A DNA stretch of 64,000 nt, from the NCBI GenBank assembly GCA_038747545.1, contig JBCDJT010000004.1, positions 1 to 64,000 on the forward strand, read 5' to 3'. Position numbers and translations under genes: made by a program. This DNA comes from JBCCMF01 sp038747545. Its GTDB lineage: Bacteria > Bacteroidota > Rhodothermia > Rhodothermales > JBCCMF01. Below, one piece after another: positions 7,948 to 20,897 of this stretch; within the stretch, counting starts at the first letter, position 1, and each line of letters opens with the position of its first letter. The notes under the pieces are model-generated. The model searched no databases and was not told the origin of the DNA. It saw nothing but the letters and a program-made list of their open reading frames with translations.

Positions 7948-8397
7948 ATGCGACGTATCTCCTCTTCTCCCGATGCCGCCTTCGCAGGGCTACGGGTTCT
8001 CGTTGCCGACGACAGCGAGATCAACCGTGACCTTGCCACCAACCTCCTGACCATGTTGGGCTGCGTAACCTCGACGGCTGCCAATGGCTATGCGGCTGTG
8101 GAAGCGTGCCAGAAGAATGACTTTGACTTGATCCTGATGGACTGCCGCATGCCTGGCCTCGATGGCTTTGCCGCTACCCGCGCCATCCGGTCTTTTGAGC
8201 AGACGATCAATGCATTCCCGATGCCAATCATTGCCCTGACGGTCTCACCGCTGCCGAGTACCCGCGAGCAGTGTCTCCAAGCAGGTATGGACGATTGCAT
8301 CGCTAAGCCCATTCGCATTGCGACGTTGAAGCGTCATCTGGAGGCGTACTTACCCAAAGCACAACGTGCGACTCCGCCGTTGCGGCGCGCGGCCTGA
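7948..8397 (+). CDS. Stand-alone response-regulator receiver domain
   Basis: A single CheY-like receiver domain of 149 residues with no output domain. The acidic pair is in VLVADDSEINRDLA (about residues 20-27), the phospho-acceptor Asp in LILMDCRMPGLDG (about residue 67), the Thr in IIALTVS and the Lys in CIAKPI. The wording DDSEINRDLA and DCRMPGLDGFAATRAIR is that of receivers attached to hybrid histidine kinases, so this may be a phosphorelay intermediate or a receiver cut from one. No kinase is adjacent. It ends 10 bases from the convergent M16 gene. Confidence 0.9.
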   Translation: MRRISSSPDAAFAGLRVLVADDSEINRDLATNLLTMLGCVTSTAANGYAAVEACQKNDFDLILMDCRMPGLDGFAATRAIRSFEQTINAFPMPIIALTVSPLPSTREQCLQAGMDDCIAKPIRIATLKRHLEAYLPKAQRATPPLRRAA

Positions 8398-8407
8398 CGT
8401 TGGGTTG

Positions 8408-9697
8408 CTATTTGGGCAGTGTCCCGGCTAGCGCCACCTGCATCTTCTCCAGCGACCAGTGCCGGGCCATGGCTGCGTGTACGTCGTCCAAGGTTGTGGC
8501 ATGCACCTCGTCCGTGAAGCCGTCCAGGTACTCTACCTCGAACTGCCGCTCGGCATTGGTATGTAGCAACGAGGCCAGCCCACCCGTGGTCGCCTGGCTC
8601 ACTTGAAACGTGCCCGTAACGGTGGTCTTGGCTGTGTCTAACTCCTCTGCCGTGACGCCCTCTTGGAGAAAACGAGCCACTTCGGCATGCACGGCATCAA
8701 TGCCGTGCTCCAGGTTGGCTTGGCTGAGCGTGACCTTCACGCGCCAGTCGGCGTCGTGCTCAGTGCCGATGCCGTTGAGCATACTGCGGATGCCGTAGGT
8801 GAGGCCTTGCTCGTCGCGGATGGTAGCCATGAGACGCGATGAGAAGTTACCGCCCAGCATAAAGTTGGCCAGGTAGAGCGCGAGGTAGTCGGGGTCCTGG
8901 CGGCGTAGGCTGATGGCATGCCCGAGAATGACATCAAGGTTCATCTTGTCAGCGACAGGGACGTCGGTGCGGCCTGGCGGTTGCGGTTGCGCGTCGGCGA
9001 TGAACGTGGCCGGTTGCGTGTGTGGGGCCCAGTTCCCGAAGCCCTTGGCCAGCAGCGTGACGGTGACCTCCTCATCCAGATCGCCAACAGCGGTAACGGC
9101 CAACTCGTTGGCGCCAAAGTGCTCTGCATGGAATGCCCGCACCTCGTCCAAGTCAATCTGAGCGAGGTGCTCAAGTTGGGCGGCTGGATTCGGATCGTAG
9201 TTGGGATGCGCAGGCGCGTACAGCCGCTTGGTAAACGCAGCACTCGCTAGAGCTCCGGTGCTTTGCATGGCGTGCTGCAGTTCGGCTGCCACTTGGGCGC
9301 GCACCTGCTCGAACTCCGCCTCGGCAAAGCGTGGCTGGTGGATTTGCTCAGCCAGCAGCGGTAACACAATGTCGGCATCGGCTTTCAGCATCTTGGCGTT
9401 GAACGCCACACGGTCCCCATCCGTGCGGAAGCTGACCTTAGCGCCCCGGTTCTCCAACACGTCGGCGATGGCGAACTGGTCGCGCCCGAGCGTGCCCTTG
9501 TCGAGCATCTTCACGCAAAGGGTCTGCACCAAGTCCTCGTCGGCGCCAAAGTCAGGGTGTACGCGGAACGAGCCCCGCACCGCCACCACATCGCGTACAG
9601 GCGTAGGCAGCGTCTGCAATAGCATGCCGCCAATGTGGTGCTGCGTAACCCGTTCGGCCAGAGGCACCGCTGCTGTCAGTTCACTCGTCATATCCAT
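8408..9697 (-). CDS. M16 peptidase, non-catalytic partner subunit
   Basis: The 429-residue protein has the two-domain M16 (pitrilysin/insulinase) layout but lacks the HXXEH zinc motif in its N-terminal half. It keeps the C-terminal Arg/Tyr substrate-binding motif (RDEQGLTYGIRSML, about residues 290-303). In M16B heterodimers one subunit carries the zinc and the other the R/Y pair. The upstream gene is zinc-bearing and overlaps by 17 bases, so they very likely form such a heterodimer. Neither protein shows a clear signal peptide, so the location is uncertain. Confidence 0.9.
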   Translation of the reverse strand: MDMTSELTAAVPLAERVTQHHIGGMLLQTLPTPVRDVVAVRGSFRVHPDFGADEDLVQTLCVKMLDKGTLGRDQFAIADVLENRGAKVSFRTDGDRVAFNAKMLKADADIVLPLLAEQIHQPRFAEAEFEQVRAQVAAELQHAMQSTGALASAAFTKRLYAPAHPNYDPNPAAQLEHLAQIDLDEVRAFHAEHFGANELAVTAVGDLDEEVTVTLLAKGFGNWAPHTQPATFIADAQPQPPGRTDVPVADKMNLDVILGHAISLRRQDPDYLALYLANFMLGGNFSSRLMATIRDEQGLTYGIRSMLNGIGTEHDADWRVKVTLSQANLEHGIDAVHAEVARFLQEGVTAEELDTAKTTVTGTFQVSQATTGGLASLLHTNAERQFEVEYLDGFTDEVHATTLDDVHAAMARHWSLEKMQVALAGTLPK

Positions 9698-11003
9698 TCA
9701 CTTTGGGGATGAAGCGCCCGGTGGTGCGCGCGTCTTCGATGCAGTAGGTGGCGGCCACGCGTTGCACGTCGGCGGGCGTGACGCGGTCAATGCGCTCGCG
9801 GTACTTCGCGTACAGCCGCCAGTCCCCCGCCGCAATCGCTTCGTTGAGTTGCGAGGCGATCTGGTATGAGCCATCGCGACCGAATGCCTCTTCCGCTTTG
9901 AGGCCGTTCTTGGCACGCGCCACTTCGGCTTCCGTCGGCCCATCAGTCGCAAGGCGTTGGAGCTCGCCGAGGATGACCTGCTCCACTTCGTCGTGCGTGG
10001 TGCCAGGCGTTAGCATCGCGAAGACGTACACCAGACCGGGATCGCGGAGGCGCGAGGCGTCGCCGAAGAGCGCGGCGACTTTGCCCTGCGCCGTGAGGCT
10101 ACGGTAGAGGCGGCTGGACTTGCCTTCGGTGAGGATGGTCGTCAGCACATCCAGCGCGTCGGTGTCCAGCGAGAAGGCATCAGGCGATTTGAAGGCGATC
10201 ATCAACGAGCCCAGCTGCCCGGCGCGGCGGATGGTCACGCGGCGCTCGCCCTGCTGGAGCGGCTCCTGCGTTGTCACCTCGGGCCACGCCTCGGGCGCCA
10301 TCGGTATCGCGCCGAAGTATTTGTGGATGGCATCCAGCGTCGCCTCCACCTCAAACTGTCCAATCACCGACAGCGTGGCGTTGTTGGGCCAGTAGTAGGT
10401 GTCGTAAAAGTGCCGCAGCCCCTCCGGCGTCACGGTCTCGATGTCCGAGCGCCAGCCGATGGTCGGGTGGTGGTACGGATGCGCCTGATACGCCGCAGCC
10501 CAGACGGCGTGGTAAAGCGCCTGAAGCGGTTCGTTCTCGCCGCGGTCGAACTCGTTGAGGATGACCGTCCGCTCGCTCGCCATGTCATCGGGGTCGAGCA
10601 AGACACCGCGCATGCGGTCGGCTTCGATCTGGAGCGCGAGGTCTAGGTGCTCGCTGGGCAGCAGTTCGAAATAGTTGGTCCGGTCCAGCCACGTCGTGGC
10701 GTTCACCTGCGCCCCTACACGTTGCAGCGTGTTGAAGATGGACGTCCCGTGCTTCTTGTGGAAGCGCTCGGTGCCCTTGAACATCATGTGTTCGAGGAAG
10801 TGCGTCGCGCCCGTGTGGCCGAGCGCTTCGTTGCGGCTTCCTACGCGATACGTGATCATGACGGTGGCAACGGGCGCCGCCGCCTCGGGCAGCAGCAAGA
10901 CCTGCAAGCCGTTCGATTTGTGGCGCAGCGCCGTGATGCCCGCTACCGTGTCCTCGATGTCGAAGAACGGATGGGCGTCCGTCGCCGCTTCAATGGTTTC
11001 CAT
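9681..11003 (-). CDS. M16 zinc peptidase, catalytic subunit
   Basis: A 440-residue M16B peptidase with the inverted zinc motif HFLEHMMFKG (HXXEH) at about residues 67-76 and a downstream Glu-rich helix (ERTVILNEFDRGENEP) supplying the third ligand about 75 residues later. The first hydrophobic segment (VLLPEAAAPVATVMITYRVGSRNE) is the family's opening strand. It precedes and overlaps the non-catalytic subunit by 17 bases on the minus strand. No signal peptide is visible. It probably degrades short peptides. Confidence 0.95.
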   Translation of the reverse strand: METIEAATDAHPFFDIEDTVAGITALRHKSNGLQVLLLPEAAAPVATVMITYRVGSRNEALGHTGATHFLEHMMFKGTERFHKKHGTSIFNTLQRVGAQVNATTWLDRTNYFELLPSEHLDLALQIEADRMRGVLLDPDDMASERTVILNEFDRGENEPLQALYHAVWAAAYQAHPYHHPTIGWRSDIETVTPEGLRHFYDTYYWPNNATLSVIGQFEVEATLDAIHKYFGAIPMAPEAWPEVTTQEPLQQGERRVTIRRAGQLGSLMIAFKSPDAFSLDTDALDVLTTILTEGKSSRLYRSLTAQGKVAALFGDASRLRDPGLVYVFAMLTPGTTHDEVEQVILGELQRLATDGPTEAEVARAKNGLKAEEAFGRDGSYQIASQLNEAIAAGDWRLYAKYRERIDRVTPADVQRVAATYCIEDARTTGRFIPKVNGYDE

Positions 11004-11062
11004 GCGTTGTACAGTCTGCGTGTTATTTCAGCGTTCAACCCTTGCGAGCCGGTGAAGCTCCA

Positions 11063-14000
11063 TCAATGCGCGTCGAGCCAGTTGTCGGCGATGCCGACGT
11101 CTACGACGACGGGTACTTCGCCGAGGGGCTGGGCGAGGGCCATCTCGTCTTTGATGAGCGCGGTGGCGCGGTCGATCTCGCTCTCGTGGTCGCCAGAGCC
11201 ATCGGGTACCTCGAAGACGAGCTCGTCGTGGACCTGCAGGATCATGCGCGTCTGCAGGTTTTCCTCTTTCAAGCGACGGTGGATGCTGACCATTGCTATC
11301 TTAATCATGTCGGCCTGCGTGCCCTGGATGGGCATGTTGACGGCCACGCGCTCGGCAAACGAGCGGTCGCGGAAGTCGCGGCTGGTGATCTGCGGTAGGT
11401 AACGGCGGCGGCCACGCAGCGTCTCGGCGTATCCGTTATCACGCGCCTTCTCAATGAGCTCGTTCAGGTACTCGACCACGCGCGGGTAGCTGCGGTTGTA
11501 CTGCTCGATGAGCGGCTGCGCCTCACCGACGGTGATGTGCATGCGCCGCGCCAAGCCGAAGGCCGAGACGCCGTACGGAATGCCGTAGTTGACCTGCTTC
11601 ACCTGGCTGCGCTGGATGCGCGTCACGTCCTCCAGCGGCACGTCGAAGACGCGGGCCGCCGTGGCGGTGTGGATGTCGAGGCCTTGCTCGAACGCCTCGA
11701 TCAGTCCCTTGTCGCCGGAGAGGTGGGCGAGGATGCGAAGCTCGATCTGGGCATAGTCGGCGGCGAGGAGTTTGTAGCCCGGCTCGGCGACGAACGCGCG
11801 GCGGATCTCGCGGCCTTGCTCGGTGCGGACGGGAATATTCTGAAGGTTCGGGTTCGACGAGGACAGTCGTCCCGTAGCGGTGACGGTCTGATTGAAGTCG
11901 GTGTGGATGCGGCCCGTCATAGGATTGATGAGTTCGGGCAGCTTGTCCACGTACGTGTTCTTGAGCTTCGAAAGCTTGCGCCAGTCGAGCGCGAGGCGCG
12001 GCACGGTGCTGTCGGTCTCGGTAGTCAGCGTTTCGAGGATGTCTTCCGACGTCTTGAACTGCCCCGACGCGGTCTTGCCCTTGTCGTCGAGGCCGAGGCC
12101 AAACGTGGGCTCCTCGGCGGCGAGTTGCTTCTTCGTCTTCCCTGCCGCCTTCGGGTCACGCATCTCTTCAGCCCACACCTTGGCCTGCTCGCGCTGCGCG
12201 TCGTCCGGCACGTCGCCGAAGAGCGCCTGACCGAGCTGCTTCGGACTGCCCACGTTGAACGGGCGGCCGACGGCATCGTAGATTGCCTGCTCAATGCGCT
12301 CCATCTCGGTGCCGAGTTGGTCGGAGATAGGTTCCAGCACGCTGGCATCGACGCGCACGCCGAGGCGCTCCATATCGACCAGCACGCGGATCAGCGGAAA
12401 CTCGATCTCCTCGGCAATGGCGAGCAGGCCGTCTTCCTCCAGCTTGGCCTTCAGCACATCCATCAGCCGCAGCGTGATGTCGGCGTCCTCACAGGCGTAG
12501 GGTCCCACGTCGGCGATGGGCACGTCGCGCATCGATTTGGCATTCTTGCCGGTGCCGATGAGCGCCGTGATGGGCTGCGGACGGTAGCTCAGGTAGAAGC
12601 TCGACACGTCATCCATCTTGTGGCTCGCCTCGGGCTCGATCAGGTAGTGCGCTACCATCGTGTCGAACAGTGGCCCCCGCACCTCAAGCCCGTGCGACGC
12701 CAGCACGGCGAGGTCGAACTTGAGGTTGTGCCCGATCTTCAGCGCGTCGTTCTCGAGTGACGGCCGAAGCTTGTCCAGCAAATCGGCGGTCTGCGTGCCA
12801 TCCGGCAGCGGCGTCGGTACATAGTGGGCCGTCCGCGCCTCTGCCGACACGGAGACGCCAACCAGCCCCGTGGTGATCGGGTCGAGGCTGTCGGTCTCTG
12901 TGTCGAAGGCGAAGCGCTCGGCCTGGGCGATGTGGGCGTGCGCGGCCTCCACCTGCTTGTGGTTGAGCGCCGTGTGGTAGTCTACCTTGTCCTCATCCAT
13001 CGCCTTGACGGGCTCGTACGGGCCGAAGTCGAACTCCAGCGCGGGGTCGTCCTCCGGTAGCGTCGTCGTGGCCGTCGTTTTCTTCGGCCGCTCCTTGCCG
13101 TCGTGGTAGTTCTTGATGCGCGTGCGCAGCCGCTTGCCGAACTCCAGCTCGTCGAACAGGTCTTCCAGGCGATCCATGTGCGGATCGGTGCGGCGCAGGC
13201 GGTGCCAGTCCACGTTCTGCCCGTGCTCCTCGAAGTCGATGTCGGTGAGGATGGTGACGAGCTGCTTGCTCAGCATCGCCTCGTCGCGGTGGTTAAGCAG
13301 CCCCTCGCGGACGCGCTTGCCCTTGATCTCCTCCGCGTGATCCAGCAGGTTCTCTACGCTGCCGTATTGCGCCACGAGCTTCGGTGCTGTCTTCTTGCCG
13401 ATGCCGCGCACACCCGGCACGTTGTCGGCCGCGTCGCCGAGGAGCGCCAGGATGTCGATGAACTTGATGGGCTCTACGCCATAACTCTCTCGGAAGCTGT
13501 CAGCCGTCTCCAGGTCGAACTCCTCGCCCTTGTACGCTGGTCGCATCATCGAGATGGCGCCATGCTCGCCATCGGCCGAGCGATCGTCTTGCAGCAGCTG
13601 CCGGAAGTCTTTGTCGGGCGAGATAATCACCACGTCCACGCCGTCCTGCGACGCCTGCTTGGCCAACGTCCCGATCACGTCATCGGCCTCCACCCCCGGC
13701 ACTTCGAGCACGGGAATGTCGAACGCTTCCACAACCTGCTTGATGTACGGGATGCCACCGCGCAGCCCTTCCGGCATCGGCGGACGGTGCGCTTTGTATT
13801 CGGCGTACAGCTCGTCGCGGAAGTTGGGCGGCCCATCCAGCGCGTCGAAGACAACGGCGATATGCTCGGGCTTCTCGTCCTCCAACAGCTTCAGCAGGCT
13901 CGACGTGAAGCCGTACACCGCCGACGTGTCTTGCCCTTTCGAGTTGATGAGCGGGCGGTTGATGAAGGCGAAGTGGGCGCGGTAGGCCAGCGCCAGAGCG

Positions 14001-14080
14001 TCGGCGAGGTACAGGCGTTCGGTGGAATCGGGCGCGTCGTGGTCGTCCCACGCCTCGTTCAGTACGTCAAAAAGATCCAT
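11063..14080 (-). CDS. polA: DNA polymerase I
   Basis: PolA fills gaps and removes RNA primers. The 1005-residue protein has three domains. First is a 5'-nuclease (residues 20-340; DALDGPPNFRDELYAEYKAHRPPMP, then GVEADDVIGTLA, and GVRGIGKKTAPKL helix-hairpin-helix, in order). Second is a proofreading 3'-5' exonuclease with FDTETDSLDP at about residue 390. Third is the polymerase, with motif A LLAADYAQIELR near 770, motif B in KQVNYGIPYG and motif C LQVHDELVFEVP near 950. The proofreading acidic residues look intact, so this is an E. coli-like rather than a Taq-like enzyme. The M16 pair lies downstream. Confidence 0.98.
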   Translation of the reverse strand: MDLFDVLNEAWDDHDAPDSTERLYLADALALAYRAHFAFINRPLINSKGQDTSAVYGFTSSLLKLLEDEKPEHIAVVFDALDGPPNFRDELYAEYKAHRPPMPEGLRGGIPYIKQVVEAFDIPVLEVPGVEADDVIGTLAKQASQDGVDVVIISPDKDFRQLLQDDRSADGEHGAISMMRPAYKGEEFDLETADSFRESYGVEPIKFIDILALLGDAADNVPGVRGIGKKTAPKLVAQYGSVENLLDHAEEIKGKRVREGLLNHRDEAMLSKQLVTILTDIDFEEHGQNVDWHRLRRTDPHMDRLEDLFDELEFGKRLRTRIKNYHDGKERPKKTTATTTLPEDDPALEFDFGPYEPVKAMDEDKVDYHTALNHKQVEAAHAHIAQAERFAFDTETDSLDPITTGLVGVSVSAEARTAHYVPTPLPDGTQTADLLDKLRPSLENDALKIGHNLKFDLAVLASHGLEVRGPLFDTMVAHYLIEPEASHKMDDVSSFYLSYRPQPITALIGTGKNAKSMRDVPIADVGPYACEDADITLRLMDVLKAKLEEDGLLAIAEEIEFPLIRVLVDMERLGVRVDASVLEPISDQLGTEMERIEQAIYDAVGRPFNVGSPKQLGQALFGDVPDDAQREQAKVWAEEMRDPKAAGKTKKQLAAEEPTFGLGLDDKGKTASGQFKTSEDILETLTTETDSTVPRLALDWRKLSKLKNTYVDKLPELINPMTGRIHTDFNQTVTATGRLSSSNPNLQNIPVRTEQGREIRRAFVAEPGYKLLAADYAQIELRILAHLSGDKGLIEAFEQGLDIHTATAARVFDVPLEDVTRIQRSQVKQVNYGIPYGVSAFGLARRMHITVGEAQPLIEQYNRSYPRVVEYLNELIEKARDNGYAETLRGRRRYLPQITSRDFRDRSFAERVAVNMPIQGTQADMIKIAMVSIHRRLKEENLQTRMILQVHDELVFEVPDGSGDHESEIDRATALIKDEMALAQPLGEVPVVVDVGIADNWLDAH

Positions 14081-14136
14081 GCAGGGGTCGGCAAACCATT
14101 CGAGAAAGCAGCTTCCTCATCAACGGACGGCGCTCC

Positions 14137-14146
14137 CGAACGTTCG
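14137..14146. promoter_or_regulatory. Ten-base palindrome upstream of polA
   Basis: CGAACGTTCG is a perfect palindrome in the 80-bp gap between metH and polA, about 57 bases before the polA start. SOS boxes in some lineages are built from GAAC-N4-GTTC, but here the half-sites abut, so a LexA site is not supported. It may be chance or an operator. Confidence 0.2.
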
Positions 14147-14160
14147 TCATGTTGCTGTCC

Positions 14161-17865
<3,705 letters not shown>

Positions 17866-17883
17866 CGGTGGGAGCGGTGTACC

Positions 17884-18093
17884 TCATTCGCGTTTAATAA
17901 CGCGACAAACGCTTTGAAGTGGGGGGTAAGCCTCATTGTAACGCCACAAGTGGTATTCCCGGCGGATCTCTTCGAGGGCGGCAAGGCGCGCTTCTGGCGG
18001 CTGGGCGCGCCAGTACGCCACATCCTTGGGCTGATCCCCCAGCGTGCTCACGCGGACAACCTTAGCCACGGGCGTGAAGGCATGCTCTTCCAT
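17884..18093 (-). CDS. Small conserved protein of unknown function (AYWR family)
   Basis: A 69-residue protein beginning MEEHAFTPVAKVV. I chose this ATG because a GGAGG Shine-Dalgarno stands just before it; the frame runs open 22 codons further up. The pattern DVAYWRAQPPEARLAALEEIRREY...LQSVCRVIKR resembles small proteins that in many bacteria are encoded just upstream of nucleotidyltransferase genes (DUF6036-type) in toxin-antitoxin-like pairs. That comparison is from memory of the pattern. Here no nucleotidyltransferase is present: metH starts 18 bases downstream and ahcY is upstream, so it is either an orphan or has been recruited to the methyl-cycle operon. Confidence 0.7.
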   Translation of the reverse strand: MEEHAFTPVAKVVRVSTLGDQPKDVAYWRAQPPEARLAALEEIRREYHLWRYNEAYPPLQSVCRVIKRE

Positions 18094-18117
18094 TTCCAAC
18101 CTCCGCGATGTACATGC

Positions 18118-18149
18118 AAGGGCGACCCAGTCACTGCCGGATCGCCCTT
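18118..18149 (-). terminator. Hairpin after ahcY
   Basis: AAGGGCGACCC and GGATCGCCCTT pair over ten bases with one mismatch around a ten-base loop, 30 bases after the ahcY stop. No T-run follows on the minus strand, so it may be a weak terminator or a processing site separating ahcY from the small gene and metH. Confidence 0.4.
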
Positions 18150-18178
18150 GATGTTCCAAATCAGCTATGGATGGCGGA

Positions 18179-19474
18179 TCAGGTGCCGGCCGAGTAGTCG
18201 GTGGCGTAGGCGACCTGCTCGCTGCTGAGCGTGTCGATCTTGAGGCCCATCGTCTCCAGCTTCACGCGGGCGATCTGCTGGTCCAGCTCTTCGGGCAGAT
18301 CGAGCACCACGCCCGGCATGTCTTCGCCCGCCTCGTGCGACTGGATCAGCGCCAGGTGCGCCTGGAACTGGTTGGCGAAGCTCATGTCCATCACCTCGCT
18401 CGGGTGCCCTTCGGCGGCGGCCAGGTTCACCAGACGGCCGTCGGCCAGGACGTAGATCTTCTTGCCGTTCTCCATCGTGTACTCGCGGTTGTCGTCGCGG
18501 ATCATGCGCGTGTCGATGGACACCTCGGCGAGCTCCTTGAGGTTGAGCTCTACATCATAGTGGCCTGTGTTGGACACGATGGCGCCTTCCTTCATGGAAA
18601 GGAAGTGCTCGCCGCGGATGATGTCCTTCATACCCGTGGCCGTCACGAAGATGTCGCCCACCTTGGCGGCTTCGGCCATCGTCATCACGCGCATGCCGTC
18701 CAGCGTCGCCTTGAGCGCGGCGGTGGCCTTGACCTCGGTGACGATCACGTTGGCGCCCATGCCTTTGGCGCGCATCGCCACACCCCGGCCACAGTGGCCG
18801 TAGCCCGCCACGACGAAGTTCTTGCCCGCCACTAGCACCGACGAGGCGCGGAGGATGCCGTCGATGGTGCTCTGGCCCGTGCCGTACACGTTGTCGAAGT
18901 CCCACTTCGTCTCGGCGTCGTTGACGGCGTAGACGGGGTAGCCCAGCTTGCCGTCTTCGGCCATCGCGCGCAGGCGGTGGACGCCCGTGGTCGTCTCTTC
19001 CGAGCCGCCGATGATGCCCTCCAGCTTCTCGGGATGGGCGCTGTGGACGCGGAAGATGAGGTCGGCGCCGTCGTCGAGCGTCGTATGCGGCGTCTTGTCG
19101 ATCGTGCGGTCGATGCACCAGTAGAATTCCTCGGTGTTCTGGCCGTACCAGGCGTAGATCTCCACGCCGTCGCCATCGCCGTCGGGTCCTAGGGCGAGCG
19201 CGGCGGAGACTTCGTCGTTAGTCGAGAGCGGGTTGCAACCGCTCCAGGCCACTTCGGCACCGCATGCCTTGAGCGTCTCGATGAGCACGGCGGTCTCCTT
19301 CGTCACGTGCAGGCAGCCCGTGATCTTGTAGCCTTTGAACGGCTTGGTCTGGCTGTACTCCTCGCGCAGCTTCATCAGCACCGGCATGCGGCTCTCGGCC
19401 CACTCGATGCGCTTGCGCCCGGCCGCAGCCAGGCTCAGGTCTTTAACCTTGTACTTTCCTTCCTTGTGATCCAT
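18179..19474 (-). CDS. ahcY: Adenosylhomocysteinase
   Basis: The enzyme splits S-adenosylhomocysteine into adenosine and homocysteine, feeding MetH. The 431-residue protein shows GYKITGCLHVTKETAVLIETL near the N-terminus (in two parts), the catalytic GCNPLSTNDEVSAAL region, DFDNVYGTGQSTIDGI, and the NAD-binding GYGHCGRGVAMRAKGMGANVIVTE stretch. It ends KIDTLSSEQVAYATDYSAGT instead of the classic KPD.YRY, as in shorter bacterial and archaeal-type enzymes. It lies between metK and metH on the same strand. Confidence 0.97.
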   Translation of the reverse strand: MDHKEGKYKVKDLSLAAAGRKRIEWAESRMPVLMKLREEYSQTKPFKGYKITGCLHVTKETAVLIETLKACGAEVAWSGCNPLSTNDEVSAALALGPDGDGDGVEIYAWYGQNTEEFYWCIDRTIDKTPHTTLDDGADLIFRVHSAHPEKLEGIIGGSEETTTGVHRLRAMAEDGKLGYPVYAVNDAETKWDFDNVYGTGQSTIDGILRASSVLVAGKNFVVAGYGHCGRGVAMRAKGMGANVIVTEVKATAALKATLDGMRVMTMAEAAKVGDIFVTATGMKDIIRGEHFLSMKEGAIVSNTGHYDVELNLKELAEVSIDTRMIRDDNREYTMENGKKIYVLADGRLVNLAAAEGHPSEVMDMSFANQFQAHLALIQSHEAGEDMPGVVLDLPEELDQQIARVKLETMGLKIDTLSSEQVAYATDYSAGT

Positions 19475-19536
19475 GATGGGTCGAAACGTTCAAATGAGTG
19501 AATGCAAAACGGACGAGGAGGGCCGCGAGGGGTCGG

Positions 19537-20715
19537 TTAGGCGGCTTGCAGTGATGCCGCTTTGGCCTTCAGTTGGTCTACGTAGTCGAGGCGTTCCCAG
19601 GCGAACTCGGGGCGTCCAAAGTGACCGTACGCTGCTGTCGGGCGGTAGCCCGGCGCGAGCAGGTCGAAGCGATCGATAATCGCCGCCGGGCGCAGATCGA
19701 AAACATCGGCCACGAGCGCGGTTAACTCGGCATCGGTGAAGCCGTTCGCCGTGCCGTAGGTGTCCACGTCGATGGAGACGGGCGCGGCCACGCCGATGGC
19801 GTAGGCCACCTGCACCAACGCGCGCTCGCACAGCCCAGCGCCGACGAGGTTCTTGGCGACGTGGCGCGTGGCATACGCAGCCGAGCGGTCCACCTTCGAC
19901 GGGTCTTTGCCGCTGAAGGCGCCGCCGCCGTGAGCCCCCCATCCGCCGTAGGTATCCACGATGATCTTGCGTCCCGTCAGTCCTGCGTCGCCGTGCGGCC
20001 CGCCGATGACGAACTTGCCCGTCGGGTTGACGTGCAGGATGAGGTCGTCGTCCAGCAGAGCGGCAGGGATGACGCGCGGCAGCAAGTGGGCGCGGACGTC
20101 GGCCTCGATCTGCTCGCGCTCCGTGTCGGCGTCGTGCTGCGTGGAGACCACGATGGTGTGGACGCGGAGCGGCGTGGTGCGGTCGTCGGCGTACTCGATG
20201 GTGACCTGGCTCTTGGAGTCGGGGCGCAGGTAGGGCATCAGTTCCGTGTTTTTGCGGATGGCCGCCAGTTCGCGGACGAGGCCGTGGGCGAACGTGAGCG
20301 ACATCGGCATCAGGTGCTCGGTCTCGCTCGTCGCGTAGCCGAACATCATGCCTTGGTCACCTGCGCCCTGTTCTGCGTGCAAGCCTTCGCCCGCCGTCAC
20401 GCCCTGGGCGATGTCGGGACTCTGCTGGTGGATGGCCGAGAGCACGCCACACGACTCGGCGTCGAAGCGCAGGCGGGGATCGGTGTAGCCGATCTCGCGG
20501 ATGACGTCGCGGGCGATCTCCTGCACGTCCACGTAGGCTTTGGTCGTCACTTCGCCAGAGAGCACGACGAGGCCCGTCGTCACCAACGTCTCGACGGCCA
20601 CACGGCTCTTGGGATCTTGCTCCAGCAGTGCGTCGAGGACGGCATCGGAGATTTGATCAGCCACTTTGTCGGGGTGGCCTTCGGAGACAGACTCGGAGGT
20701 AAAGAGATACGCCAT
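19537..20715 (-). CDS. metK: S-adenosylmethionine synthetase
   Basis: MetK makes S-adenosylmethionine from methionine and ATP. At 392 residues it is of normal length and carries FTSESVSEGHPDKVADQISDA at the N-terminus (in two parts), GAGDQGMMFGYA at about residues 119-130, and GGAFSGKDPSKVDRSAAY near 265. It is the first gene of the minus-strand metK-ahcY-(small gene)-metH cluster. The 182-bp gap to the divergent metF probably carries the control region for the whole cycle. Confidence 0.98.
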   Translation of the reverse strand: MAYLFTSESVSEGHPDKVADQISDAVLDALLEQDPKSRVAVETLVTTGLVVLSGEVTTKAYVDVQEIARDVIREIGYTDPRLRFDAESCGVLSAIHQQSPDIAQGVTAGEGLHAEQGAGDQGMMFGYATSETEHLMPMSLTFAHGLVRELAAIRKNTELMPYLRPDSKSQVTIEYADDRTTPLRVHTIVVSTQHDADTEREQIEADVRAHLLPRVIPAALLDDDLILHVNPTGKFVIGGPHGDAGLTGRKIIVDTYGGWGAHGGGAFSGKDPSKVDRSAAYATRHVAKNLVGAGLCERALVQVAYAIGVAAPVSIDVDTYGTANGFTDAELTALVADVFDLRPAAIIDRFDLLAPGYRPTAAYGHFGRPEFAWERLDYVDQLKAKAASLQAA

Positions 20716-20897
20716 AACAGATCAATCTATGTCAACGAGGAGGTGGAACTCGGCTCAGTCCTTTCGATTAGTCGCCACCGCCCGTGCAGGTGCAGCTTGC
20801 GTTTCGGAGCCCACCAACCGCCCCTCCGGTTGGTTTGTTGCTCGCTGCGTGGCACAAGCGCAACATTGCCCCGCTCTTGGACAAAAACTCATCGCCC
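20716..20897. promoter_or_regulatory. Structured metK/metF divergent control region
   Basis: This 182-bp gap separates metK (minus) from metF (plus). It holds a perfect eight-base inverted repeat, ACCAACCG-N6-CGGTTGGT (20813-20834), and several GC-rich repeats such as GTGCAGGTGCAGC. Seen from metK it would be a leader of about 100-180 bases with a strong hairpin. I compared it with the SAM-I, SAM-II and SAH riboswitch patterns I know and found no convincing match, so a protein operator is equally possible. Confidence 0.45.

Noticed and set aside
14137..14146. LexA/SOS box upstream of polA
   Set aside because: CGAACGTTCG lacks the spacer between GAAC and GTTC half-sites seen in known boxes.
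20716..20897. SAM or SAH riboswitch
   Set aside because: A strong hairpin is present, but the conserved core sequences of the riboswitch classes I know were not found.
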